A stretch of DNA of 10,764 nt, taken from contig CAJNDS010001688.1 of NCBI GenBank assembly GCA_905221605.1, positions 1-10,764 on the forward strand, written 5' to 3'. Within the stretch, counting starts at the first letter, position 1, and each line of letters opens with the position of its first letter. The notes below the pieces were generated by a model that was not told the DNA's origin, did not search any database, and saw only the letters and a program-made list of their open reading frames with translations. Position numbers and translations under genes: made by a program. Of the stretch, positions 1-6,840 are shown one piece after another. The DNA is from Symbiodinium natans (taxonomy: Eukaryota > Sar > Dinophyceae > Suessiales > Symbiodiniaceae).

Positions 1-1076
1 AATTCCACCTATATGAAGGTCCCAGCCTCAGGAAATGACCAATTCCACCTATATGAAGGTCCCAGCCTCAGGAAATGACCAATTCCACCTATATGAAGGT
101 CCCAGCCTCAGGAGATGACCAATTCCACCTATATGAAGGTCCCAGCCTCAGGAAATGACCAACTCCACCTATATGAAGGTCCCAGCCTCAGGAAATGACC
201 AATTCCACGTATATGAAGGTCCCAGCCTCAGGAAATGACCAATTCCACCTATATGAAGGTACCAGCCTCAGGAAAAGACCAATTCCACCTATATGAATGT
301 CCCAGCCTCAGGAAATGACAAATTCCATCTATATGAAGGTCCCAGCCTCAGGAAATGACCAATTCCATCTATATGAAGGTCCCAACCTCAGGAAATGATC
401 AGTTCCACCTATATGAAGGTCCCAGCCTCAGGAAATGACCAATTCCACCTATATGAAGGTCCCAGCCTCAGGAAATGACCAATTCCACCTATATGAAGGC
501 CCCACCTCAGGAAATGACCAGTTCCACCTAGATGACAGGAAATGACCAGTTCCACCTAGATGAAGGTCTCAGCCTCAGGAAATGACCAATTCCACCTATA
601 TGAACGTCCCAACCTCAGGGAATGACCTATATGAAGGCCCCAGCCGCAGGAAATGACCAATTCCACCTATATGAAGGTCCCAGCCTCAGGAAATGACCAA
701 TTCCACCTATATGAAGGTCCCAGCCTCAGGAAATGACCAATTCCACCTATATGAAGGTCCCAGCCTCAGGAAATGACCAACTCCACCTATATGAAGGTCC
801 CAGCCTCAGGAAATGACCAATTCGACCTATACGAAGGTCCCAGCTCAGCAAATGACCAATTCCACCTATATGAACGTCCCAGCCTCAGTAAATGACCAAT
901 TCCACCTATATGAAGGTCCCAGCCTCAGGAAATGACCAACTCCACCTATATGAAGGTCCCAGCCTCAGGAAATGACCAATTCCACCTATAGGAAGGTCCC
1001 AGCCTGAGGAAGGTACCAGCCTCAGGAAATGACCAATTCCACCTATATGAAGGTCGCAGCCTCAGGAAATGACCAA
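1..1076. repeat. 40-bp tandem satellite (about 27 copies)
   Basis: A 40-bp unit is repeated head to tail from the first base. It consists of the 17-bp core TTCCACCTATATGAAGG followed by a linker of about 23 bp reading TCCCAGCCTCAGGAAATGACC with small changes. Cores fall at about 3, 43, 83 and so on every 40 bp up to about 483. Copies are disordered by deletions and partial units around 505-660, then regular again to about 980, with an extra partial linker at about 1000-1035. Most units differ by 0-2 bases, so the array is young or homogenised. Forty is not a multiple of three and the core contains TGA in one frame, so no reading frame survives; this part is noncoding. The array runs off the left edge, so its full length is unknown. 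Confidence 0.97.
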
Positions 1077-1793
1077 CTCCACCTATATGAAGGGGTCCGG
1101 AGCTCACACCGTTCCACCTATATGAAGGGGTTCCAGAGCTCAGACCTGCCCAGGAGAATGTTCCACCTATATGAAGGGGTCCGGAGCTCAGACCGTTCCA
1201 CCTATATGAAGGGGTTCCAGAGCTCAGACCTGCCCAGAAGGATGTTCCACCTATATGAAGGGGTCCGGAGCTCAGACCGTTCCACCTATATGAAGGGATT
1301 CCAGAGCTCAGACCTGCCCAGGAGGATGTTCCACCTATATGAAGGAGTCCGGAGCTCAGACCGTTCCACCTATATGAAGGGGTTCCAGAGCTCAGACCTG
1401 CCCAGGAAAATATTCCACCTATATGAAGCAGTCCGGAGCTCAGACCGTTCCACCTATATGAAGGGGTTCCAGAGCTCAGACCTGTCCAGGAGGATGTTCC
1501 ACCTATATGAAGGGGTCCGGAGCTCAGACCGTTCCACCTACATGAAGGGGTTCCAGAGCCCAGACCTGTCCAGGAGGATGTTCCACCTATACGAAGGGGT
1601 CCGGAGCTCAGACCGTTCCACCTATATGAAGGGGTTCCAGAGCTCAGACCTGTCCAGGAGGATGTTCCACCTAAATGAAGGGGTCCCCAGGAGGATGTTC
1701 CACCTATATGAAGGGGTCCGGAGCTCAGACCGTTCCACCTATATGAAGGTTCCAGAGCTCAGACCTGTCCAGGAGGATGTTCCACCTATATGA
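1029..1793 (+). other. Open frame of 28-residue repeats inside the satellite; doubtful CDS
   Basis: A 254-codon frame starts at ATG 1029 in the last 40-bp units and runs through the 84-bp array. Because 84 is a multiple of three, each dimer encodes 28 residues, with HLYEGVRSSDR and STYMKGFQSSDLPRR as the two halves; the core is read in two different frames. The 51-bp deletion at about 1665-1698 keeps frame. The 2-bp deletion near 1750 shifts frame, and the ORF then stops at 1793. By eye, differences between units are about half synonymous (AGG/AGA, GGG/GGA, TAT/TAC) and half amino-acid changing (P/S, R/K, M/I, G/A, Y/N), which is too few to show selection. There is no signal peptide, known domain or non-repetitive sequence. 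Most likely this is a by-product of the repeat period; an expressed repeat protein is the less likely alternative. Confidence 0.2.
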
Positions 1794-1813
1794 AGGAGTC
1801 CGGAGCTCAGACC
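1077..1813. repeat. 84-bp higher-order satellite (35-bp + 49-bp subunits)
   Basis: From 1077 the same 17-bp core continues with new linkers. A 35-bp subunit (core + GGTCCGGAGCTCAGACCG) alternates with a 49-bp subunit (core + GGTTCCAGAGCTCAGACCT, then CAGGAGGATG), giving an 84-bp dimer. Dimers begin at 1077, 1161, 1245, 1329, 1413, 1497 and 1581. A 51-bp deletion leaves a 33-bp stub at 1665. The last dimer (1698) has a 2-bp deletion in its second subunit, and the array ends in a partial unit at 1780-1813. Both subunits carry GAGCTC. It is a derivative of the 40-bp array to its left, because the core is unchanged. Confidence 0.95.
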
Positions 1814-2099
1814 TTGTTGCACTTGTGTACGTGAGCTTCATGTTTTGAAGCATCGCGGCCTGCAGAGCTGTGGTGCAATTGCTGAGCTGGCGCGGCCTGT
1901 CGCGAGTTTCACTGCCAGCCCGCCGTATCACCAGACCTCTCGCTAGGACGCAAATTGCTGAAGCCACAGACCTTGTGCTAGGGTGCACTTGCTGAGCTTG
2001 GATTCCTAGTGCAAGTTGCTGGGTGTTGAGATGTGTCCAGCGCGCCAAGTTCAGCTGCTCATTCAACGAAACTGTAGCTTCTCTCAGCCGCTCGTAGCC
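1814..2099 (+). promoter_or_regulatory. Upstream flank of the 412-residue gene, with a degenerate TTGCTGAGCT repeat
   Basis: This is 286 bp of mixed-composition DNA between the satellite and the gene. A motif of the form GTGCAnnTGCTGAGCT recurs at about 1873-1890, 1949-1962, 1983-2001 and 2009-2023, with irregular spacing and decay. No TATA-like box is obvious. Stops close the gene's frame just upstream of 2016, so the gene does not continue from the satellite ORF. It presumably contains the promoter and 5' leader, but nothing in the sequence proves that. Confidence 0.35.
2079..2087 (+). promoter_or_regulatory. Possible splice-acceptor-like pyrimidine tract and AG before the start codon
   Basis: TTCTCTCAG lies 13 bases before the preferred ATG at 2100. 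If the organism is a dinoflagellate, this is where a trans-splicing acceptor could sit. A second AG occurs at 2095-2096 (CTCGTAG). The assignment depends on the organism being right and on the short match, so it is weak. Confidence 0.2.
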
Positions 2100-3338
2100 A
2101 TGCCTCGATGGTGTTCTGGCTACAACATGGGTTCCGATGGCAGCCTGCGCCCATGCAGGTTTGCGCTCGACGGGCGCGGGCATTCCGCGCAAGCTCGGAA
2201 AAATGGCAAATGCATCTTCTGCAATGAGGAGAGCATGAGTTCAACTCTTCAAACACCTCAAGGCTTTGGCTTCGTGGTTCGGGCATTGAAGAAGTGGCGA
2301 GTGATGAAATCTCCTATTTTCGATTTGGCTTTCGAGCGCAGCTCGCTGACCAGCTTGCCAGCAGTCCAGGTGGAAACTTTGCGCGGCAATGCTCAAGATC
2401 TAGTCCGCAAATCCTGCCCAAAGCAACCGACTCACAAGACGCGGCGCCGCAAGATGGCGCAGTGGAAGAAAATGGCCTGGCGTCGCAACAAACTCGTCAA
2501 ACTGCAGCGCTACACTGCAATAGCAAAGAGAACCCACCGTGTTCAGTGGCAAGCGTGGGATCGAATCGCGAAGGAGAACCCGCAGCTTTGGCTTTGGGCA
2601 AATTTCCGCAAGAACGGCGGCTTCTATCGCGACCCCTATGCCAACGCCGTGCTCTCTGAATATACTCAGCTGCAAAACCAAGATCCATTCATCGAGGATG
2701 CATTCCTGCGGAGCTTCCACAAGTTTTGCCCCACATGTGGCAAATCCATCAGGGGCCGTGGCCGTGGATATTGCCTGACACCTGCTTGTCGAGAGATCCT
2801 GGAGGTCAACCGCAAGCGCCGCAAGGATTTGCGAAAATGGCTCATGAAGCGGGTTGAGGGCGACATCTCAATGGGCCCACCATTCAATGACGAGCTTTGT
2901 GCGTGGGCGAGTCGTGAAGGCTACTTTGCAAAGTTCGACACCAAAGCGGAGCAGCCCGCCAAGGAGCCTGCTGCTGCCGTAGCAGAGGAGCCGGTTGAGG
3001 AGCCCCTGACAAAGGAGCCTGCCGCCACCACCACCCAGGAACTTGCCCAGAAAACTCCGACGCAGGGGCCCAGCACAGCCGTGGAGCCCGCCATCAAGGC
3101 GCCCGCTGAGCCCGCAACCGCGACCGTCGCCAAGGAGCGCGCGATCCAAGAGAAGAGCATGGACACGGAGCCCGCCGTCGCCCCGGAGCCTGCCGAAAAA
3201 CATAAGATCCAGGAGGTCAGCGTGGATGTGGAAGAGGCCATCGAAGAATCTGCTGAGACTCCTCAGAGCAGCGCGTCATTGGCAGAAGTGCCAGCGGCGC
3301 TCGCAGAGGCCCCGGCCGACGACGCTGATGGCTTGTGA
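2100..3338 (+). CDS. Unrecognised 412-residue protein with two cysteine clusters, basic middle and acidic Pro/Ala/Glu tail
   Basis: This is the only convincing gene here: 413 codons with no stop and a complex, non-repetitive sequence. ATG 2100 is preferred because its context is GCCATGC and the first cysteine motif follows at once; an in-frame ATG at 2031 would add 23 residues. Numbered from 2100, residues 5-41 form C-x13-C-x18-C-x2-C (WCSGYN..RPCRF..KCIFC). Residues about 103-155 are rich in Arg/Lys (HKTRRRKMAQWKK). Residues 160-198 hold an aromatic stretch (LWLWANF..GGFYRDPY). Residues 210-230 form C-x2-C-x11-C-x4-C around an RGRGRG run (CPTCGKS..YCLTPAC). From about 282 to the end is a low-complexity tail with repeated KEPA/EEP/AEPA blocks and an acidic finish. 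I see no signal peptide or membrane segment. Two probable zinc sites plus basic and RG segments suggest nucleic-acid binding (inference only). No intron is evident, and no neighbouring gene hints at a pathway. Confidence 0.8.
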   Translation: MPRWCSGYNMGSDGSLRPCRFALDGRGHSAQARKNGKCIFCNEESMSSTLQTPQGFGFVVRALKKWRVMKSPIFDLAFERSSLTSLPAVQVETLRGNAQDLVRKSCPKQPTHKTRRRKMAQWKKMAWRRNKLVKLQRYTAIAKRTHRVQWQAWDRIAKENPQLWLWANFRKNGGFYRDPYANAVLSEYTQLQNQDPFIEDAFLRSFHKFCPTCGKSIRGRGRGYCLTPACREILEVNRKRRKDLRKWLMKRVEGDISMGPPFNDELCAWASREGYFAKFDTKAEQPAKEPAAAVAEEPVEEPLTKEPAATTTQELAQKTPTQGPSTAVEPAIKAPAEPATATVAKERAIQEKSMDTEPAVAPEPAEKHKIQEVSVDVEEAIEESAETPQSSASLAEVPAALAEAPADDADGL

Positions 3339-3572
3339 TTTCGCAGCCAGCCAATCATATTGTCTGAGCTTCGTGCAGATTGAAGCTTGCAGACAGCCAG
3401 CAGTCGGCGAACAGCACGTTTGCAGGAGTCTAGTGATAGCTACGCAATCATCATGACAGATATGTTTGTCGTTTCAGCGACTGCTGGGTGCATCACCAAA
3501 CGTGAGAGTGCGTTCGAATGGCAAGCGCGGAGAAGGAAAAATAGATGTGCCACGACCCTGGCTTCTGCAGCA
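3339..3572. other. Downstream flank of the gene, nothing recognised
   Basis: This is single-copy-looking sequence after the TGA at 3336-3338 and presumably includes the 3' UTR. No AATAAA signal, strong hairpin or repeat is visible. Short open frames here are not supported by composition or motifs. Confidence 0.4.
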
Positions 3573-3732
3573 TAAAAGGGTTGCCAGAGCAGGGCTGCCT
3601 TTTAAGCGGTTGACGCGACTCTGCGTTAAAGTGTTAGCCAGAAGCAGGTGGATGACAGGGAGAGCACCTCATCTGTAAACAGAGGCGTCCTTCAAAAGAG
3701 CTGCCAGAACAAGTGCCCTTTTAAAAGGATGG
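3573..3732. repeat. Degenerate solitary relatives of the 86-bp repeat half-unit
   Basis: Three loose copies of an AAAAGGGTTGCCAGAGCAGG-like word occur at about 3573-3594, 3624-3648 and 3691-3713. They are followed by CCTTTTAAGCGGTTG (3598-3612) and CCCTTTTAAAAGGATGG (3716-3732). These resemble the halves of the 86-bp unit found 0.6 kb downstream (AAAAAGGTTGCAAGAGCAG and TTTTAAAAGGGG), with several mismatches each. I read them as old, decayed copies; chance similarity of short A/T and GAGCAG words is possible. Confidence 0.4.
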
Positions 3733-3770
3733 ATCCTGCGGGCGATCTTCTTCAAAGGCTGGGCCTCAGG

Positions 3771-4060
3771 TCGCGAAAGGCCCCGCAAGGCTCCAGAAGC
3801 CCCAAAAGCTCCAAACAAGTCTCAACACGACTCGCAAAAGCCCAAAAGCCCCAACAGGTCCCCAGAGCCCCCAAAAGGATCGAACACAAGTTATTTGTCG
3901 AGAGAGCAATCCGAGTTAAACTGAACGAACCTTCTAACCTTCGCGACTTCGTTTCAGGCCTCCCAGACACCCCCCCCCCCCCCAACCCCTTCCAGCCCAG
4001 CCCCCCACACCCTTTCAGTCACCAGCCACCCCAAAACATATTTGTAATGTGCTATCTATG
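3771..4060. repeat. C-rich low-complexity region with a C14 run
   Basis: Irregular CCCCAAAAG and GCTCC words dominate 3778-3880. A run of 14 C lies at 3970-3983, followed by a CCCCAACCCC/CCCCCCACACCC stretch to about 4035. An open frame over this region (3648-4061) is proline- and serine-rich only because of the base composition, and I do not call it a gene. Confidence 0.75.
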
Positions 4061-4079
4061 ACTTGAATATTCGGGGGTA

Positions 4080-4098
4080 CCAGGGGGTGTCCCCCTGG
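4080..4098. other. Perfect 8-bp GC hairpin
   Basis: CCAGGGGG (4080-4087) and CCCCCTGG (4091-4098) are perfect inverted arms around a 3-base loop (TGT). The hairpin lies 23 bases upstream of the first decayed telomere-junction copy. There is no adjacent T-run or gene end to make it a terminator. Confidence 0.75.
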
Positions 4099-4120
4099 CG
4101 CGGTCCAGCAGGGGCGATCC

Positions 4121-4180
4121 GTTTAAAAAGGGCTTTTTTCCGACCCCCTAACCCTCTACAATTTCTATAAACCCTAAATT
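4121..4180 (+). repeat. Diverged copy of the telomere-junction motif
   Basis: The segment TTTAAAAAGGGC, a T6 run, CCGACCCCCTAACCCT, then CTACAATTTCTATAAA and CCCTAAA matches the junctions at 5779-5820 and 10290-10331 almost base for base. Here it is followed by only one intact heptamer (4172-4178) and then ATTTAAAG. It looks like a junction whose telomeric tract has been lost or never expanded. Confidence 0.85.
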
Positions 4181-4227
4181 TAAAGATTGCTGGCGGGGTC
4201 CAAGGCGAGGAGTCCTGGCGGGGGGCC

Positions 4228-4246
4228 CGGGGGGCAGCGCCCCCCG
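4228..4246. other. Second perfect 8-bp GC hairpin
   Basis: CGGGGGGC (4228-4235) and GCCCCCCG (4239-4246) are perfect arms around an AGC loop. The preceding 4188-4227 is G-rich (GGCGGGGTCC, GGAGTCCTGGCGGGGGG). Function unknown. Confidence 0.75.
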
Positions 4247-4294
4247 AAACGGTAGCGTCGATTTAAAACATAGACCAAAACGCAAAACTTACCT

Positions 4295-4317
4295 GAACCC
4301 TATACAATGTCTATTAA
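4295..4317 (+). repeat. Short decayed copy of the junction core
   Basis: GAACCCTATACAATGTCTAT followed by TAA closely matches the junction core GAACCCTATACAATTTCTAT with AAA; two changes are visible. There are no telomeric heptamers after it. Instead the sequence passes into the first AAAAAGGTTGC element at 4340. Confidence 0.7.
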
Positions 4318-4335
4318 GGCAGGTTCTAAAACACC

Positions 4336-4365
4336 TTTTAAAAAGGTTGCGAGAGCAACCCCCTC
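4336..4365 (+). repeat. Single 28-bp-type unit with a GAGA-loop dyad
   Basis: CTTTTAAAAAGGTTGC, GAGA, then GCAACCCCCTCC. The arms GGTTGC (4345-4350) and GCAACC (4355-4360) are perfect around a GAGA tetraloop (4351-4354). The layout is that of the 28-bp units at 9186-9573, except that those have GGTGTC in the left arm. It stands immediately before the 86-bp array, as the 28-bp array does downstream. Confidence 0.75.
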
Positions 4366-4374
4366 CGATTTTGG

Positions 4375-5778
4375 GAGAGCTGTTCTCGCAACCGTTTTAA
4401 AAGGGGTTCGAAAACCTCTTTTAAAAAGGTTGCAAGAGCAGCTCTCTCAACCTTTTTCCAAGGGGCTGCTCTCGCAACCGTTTTAAAAGGGGGTCGAAAA
4501 CCTCTTTTAAAAAGGTTGCAAGAGCAGCTCTCTCAACCTTTTTCCAAGGGGCTGCTCTCGCAACCGTTTTAAAAGGGGTTCGAAAACCTCTTTTAAAAAG
4601 GTTGCAAGAGCAGCTCTCTCAACCTTTTTCCAAGGGGCTGCTCTCGCAACCGTTTTAAAAGGGGTTCGAAAACCTCTTTTAAAAAGGTTGCAAGAGCAGC
4701 TCTCTCAACCTTTTTCCAAGGGGCTGCTCTCGCAACCGTTTTAAAAGGGGTTCGAAAACCTCTTTTAAAAAGGTTGCAAGAGCAGCTCTCTCAACCTTTT
4801 TCCAAGGGGCTGCTCTCGCAACCGTTTTAAAAGGGGTTCGAAAACCTCTTTTAAAAAGGTTGCAAGAGCAGCTCTCTCAACCTTTTTCCAAGGGGCTGCT
4901 CTCGCAACCGTTTTAAAAGGGGTTCGAAAACCTCTTTTAAAAAGGTTGCAAGAGCAGCTCTCTCAACCTTTTTCCAAGGGGCTGCTCTCGCAACCGTTTT
5001 AAAAGGGGTTCGAAAACCTCTTTTAAAAAGGTTGCAAGAGCAGCTCTCTCAACCTTTTTCCAAGGGGCTGCTCTCGCAACCGTTTTAAAAGGGGTTCGAA
5101 AACCTCTTTTAAAATGGTTGCAAGAGCAGCTCTCTCAACCTTTTTCCAAGGGGCTGCTCTCGCAACCGTTTTAAAAGTGGTTCAAAAACCTCTTTTAAAA
5201 AGGTTGCAAGAGCAGCTCTCTCAACCTTTTTCCAAGGGGCTGCTCTCGCAACCGTTTTAAAAGGGGTTCGAAAACCTCTTTTAAAAAGGTTGCAAGAGCA
5301 GCTCTCTCAACCTTTTTCCAAGGGGCTGCTCTCGCAACCGTTTTAAAAGGGGTTCGAAAACCTCTTTTAAAAAGGTTGCAAGAGCAGCTCTCTCAACCTT
5401 TTTCCAAGGGGCTGCTCTCGCAACCGTTTTAAAAGTGGTTCGAAAACCTCTTTTAAAAAGGTTGCAAGAGCAGCTCTCTCAACCTTTTTCCAAGGGGCTG
5501 CTCTCGCAACCGTTTTAAAAGGGGTTCGAAAACCTCTTTCAAAAAGGTTGCAAGAGCAGCCCTCTCAACCTTTTTCCAAGGGGCTGCTCTCGCAACCGTT
5601 TTAAAAGGGGTTCGAAAACCTCTTTAAAAAGGTTGCAAGAGCAGCTCTCTCAACCTTTTTTCCAAGGGGCTGCTCTCGCAACCGTTTTAAAAGGGGTTCG
5701 AAAACCTCTTTTAAAAAGGTTGCAAGAGCAGCTCTCTCAATCTTTTTCCAAGAGGCTGCTCTCGCAACCGTTTTAAAA
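4375..5778. repeat. 86-bp quasi-palindromic tandem repeat, array A (about 16 copies)
   Basis: The TCGAAAA marker recurs at 4408, 4494, 4580, 4666 and so on every 86 bp to 5698. In the unit at 4580, a 24-base left arm (4591-4614, ending GGTTGCAAGAGCAGC) and a right arm (4637-4660, starting GCTGCTCTCGCAACC) are inverted copies with two mismatches and a 22-base loop. A competing hairpin pairs AAAAAGGTTG (4595-4604) with CAACCTTTTT (4620-4629). The first unit is a variant (GAGAGCTGTTCTCGCAACCG, from 4375). A distinctive variant lies at 5110-5190 (AAAATGG, then GTGGTTCAAAAACC), and the last copy has CCAAGAGG. The 86-bp period is not a multiple of three, so the short minus-strand frame over its end is not a gene. 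Confidence 0.97.
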
Positions 5779-5820
5779 GGGTTTTTTTCCGACCCCCGAA
5801 CCCTATACAATTTCTATAAA
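5779..5820 (+). repeat. Array-to-telomere junction motif, copy A
   Basis: The last 86-bp unit ends in GGG, T7 and CCGACCCCCGAACCC, followed by TATACAATTTCTATAAA, then heptamers start at 5821. The same boundary, base for base as far as I can see, is at 10290-10331. It is probably a degenerate edge of the telomeric tract that was copied with the array. Confidence 0.9.
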
Positions 5821-6192
5821 CCCTAAACCCTAAACCCTAAACCCTAAACCCTAAACCCTAAACCCTAAACCCTAAACCCTAAACCCTAAACCCTAAACCC
5901 TAAACCCTAAACCCTAAACCCTAAACCCTAAACCCTAAACCCTAAACCCTAAACCCATAACCCTAAACCCTAAACCCTAAACCCTAAACCCTAAACCCTA
6001 AACCCTAAACCCTAAACCCTAAACCCTAAACCCTAAACCCTAAACCCTAAACCCTAAACCCTAAACCCTAAACCCTAAACCCTAAACCCATAAACCCTAA
6101 ACCCTAAACCCTAAACCCTAAACCCTAAACCCTAAACCCTAAACCCTAAACCCTAAACCCTAAACCCTAAACCCTAAACCCTAAACCCTAAA
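5821..6192 (+). repeat. Interstitial telomeric tract 1, (CCCTAAA)~53
   Basis: This is 372 bp of CCCTAAA in perfect register except for two variants: CCCATAA (near 5954) and CCCATAAA (near 6087). The heptamer is the plant/alga/dinoflagellate telomere sequence (known). On the + strand it is the C-rich strand, so in a terminal tract the chromosome end would lie to the left. Here, however, an 86-bp array and a gene lie on that side, so the tract is interstitial in this sequence. Its near-perfect repeats argue that it is recent. Confidence 0.97.
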
Positions 6193-6207
6193 CTCACCGG
6201 CACGTCT

Positions 6208-6231
6208 CTCTAACGCCTTGAGGCGTTAGAG
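6208..6231. other. Hairpin just inside telomeric tract 1
   Basis: CTCTAACGCC and GGCGTTAGAG are perfect 10-bp arms (6208-6217 and 6222-6231) around TTGA. It begins 15 bases after the last heptamer. Its role is unknown; it could be the stem of an unrecognised RNA or an old element end. Confidence 0.7.
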
Positions 6232-6470
6232 GAGTGACCCCGGCTGGTATACCACTTTGTACGGTGTCATGTCGAACATTCGTCACAAGTGTGCAATACT
6301 ACACTCCGTATAGATTCCAGTGCGTGCCATCGCTAGTACTTGGTGGCCGAGGACGACAGGACTTTCAATCCGAATTCGTCCGAGAGAATGTCGGACTCCA
6401 TGTACATGACCGACATTCTATATTATAATATAATAGTATCCCTAAAACCTCGGGTCTCTGTACTTCGTGT
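6232..6470. other. Non-repetitive stretch with nested palindromes
   Basis: No gene is convincing here. Perfect 10-bp inverted arms AGAATGTCGG (6385-6394) and CCGACATTCT (6410-6419) enclose the palindrome CATGTACATG (6399-6408). Directly after them, TATATTATAATATA (6419-6432) is a perfect 14-bp palindrome. The frames starting at 6234 and 6340 are short and unsupported. Confidence 0.6.
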
Positions 6471-6840
6471 CGAAACCTGTTTTTTAGGATTTGGGATTAT
6501 ACTCGTATTTAGAAGGCAGAAATCCAAACCAAAATTTTCCATGCCTAAACCCATTTCCACATCGAAACCTGTTTTTTAGGATTTGGGATTCTAGTCGTGT
6601 TTAGAAGGCGGAAATCCAAACCAAAACTTTCCACACCTAAACCAATTTCCACATCGAAATCAATTTTTTCGGAATTGGGATTCTAGTCGTATTTAGAAGG
6701 CGGAAATCCAAACCAAATTTTTCATGCCTAAACCAATTTCCACATCGAAATCTGATTTTTAGGATTTGGGATTCTAGTCGTGTTTCAAAGGCGGAAATCC
6801 AAATTTGTCATGCCTGAACAATTTTTCGAGGTCGAAACCG
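6471..6840. repeat. 92-bp degenerate tandem repeat (about 4 copies)
   Basis: The word CGAAACCTGTTTTTTAGG or a variant recurs at 6471, 6563, 6655 and 6746, with a partial copy at 6833, so the period is about 92 bp. Each unit continues with ATTTGGGATTCTAGTCGT, then AGAAGGCGGAAATCCAAACC, then ATGCCTAAACC. Copies differ by several substitutions and small indels, so they are older than the 86-bp arrays. No frame is conserved between units. Confidence 0.85.

Noticed and set aside
1-1813. CRISPR-like direct repeats
   Set aside because: Both the repeats and the intervening linkers are nearly identical from unit to unit, so there are no variable spacers, and the context is eukaryotic satellite DNA without cas genes.
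2092-2125. Possible dinoflagellate spliced-leader relic
   Set aside because: CGTAGCCAT at 2093-2101 matches part of the known leader, and TTCTGGCT follows at about 2113, but the two parts are separated and the remainder does not match; chance is more likely.
1725-2286. Minus-strand open frames of 155 and 75 codons opposite the gene start
   Set aside because: They overlap the satellite edge and the coding strand of the supported gene, with no recognisable motif; they are shadows of it.
2400-3456. Other open frames overlapping the 412-residue gene on both strands
   Set aside because: They are Ala/Arg/Ser-rich translations of the same GC-rich codons in wrong frames, while the chosen frame alone shows paired cysteine motifs.
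3648-4061. 137-codon plus-strand frame
   Set aside because: It is Pro/Ser/Lys-rich owing to CCCCAAAAG low complexity and crosses a C14 run; no motif and no conserved start context.
4080-4246. Intrinsic transcription terminators
   Set aside because: The GC hairpins lack a following T-run, and the window is eukaryotic, so bacterial-type termination does not apply.
4407-4418. tRNA T-arm or tRNA gene in the 86-bp unit
   Set aside because: GGTTCGAAAACC looks like a T-loop, but no acceptor stem, D-arm or anticodon arm can be built around it.
5601-5810. Minus-strand frame over the end of array A (and its copy at 10136-10321)
   Set aside because: Both simply translate the 86-bp repeat and junction; the period is not a multiple of three, so the frame is lost within two or three units.
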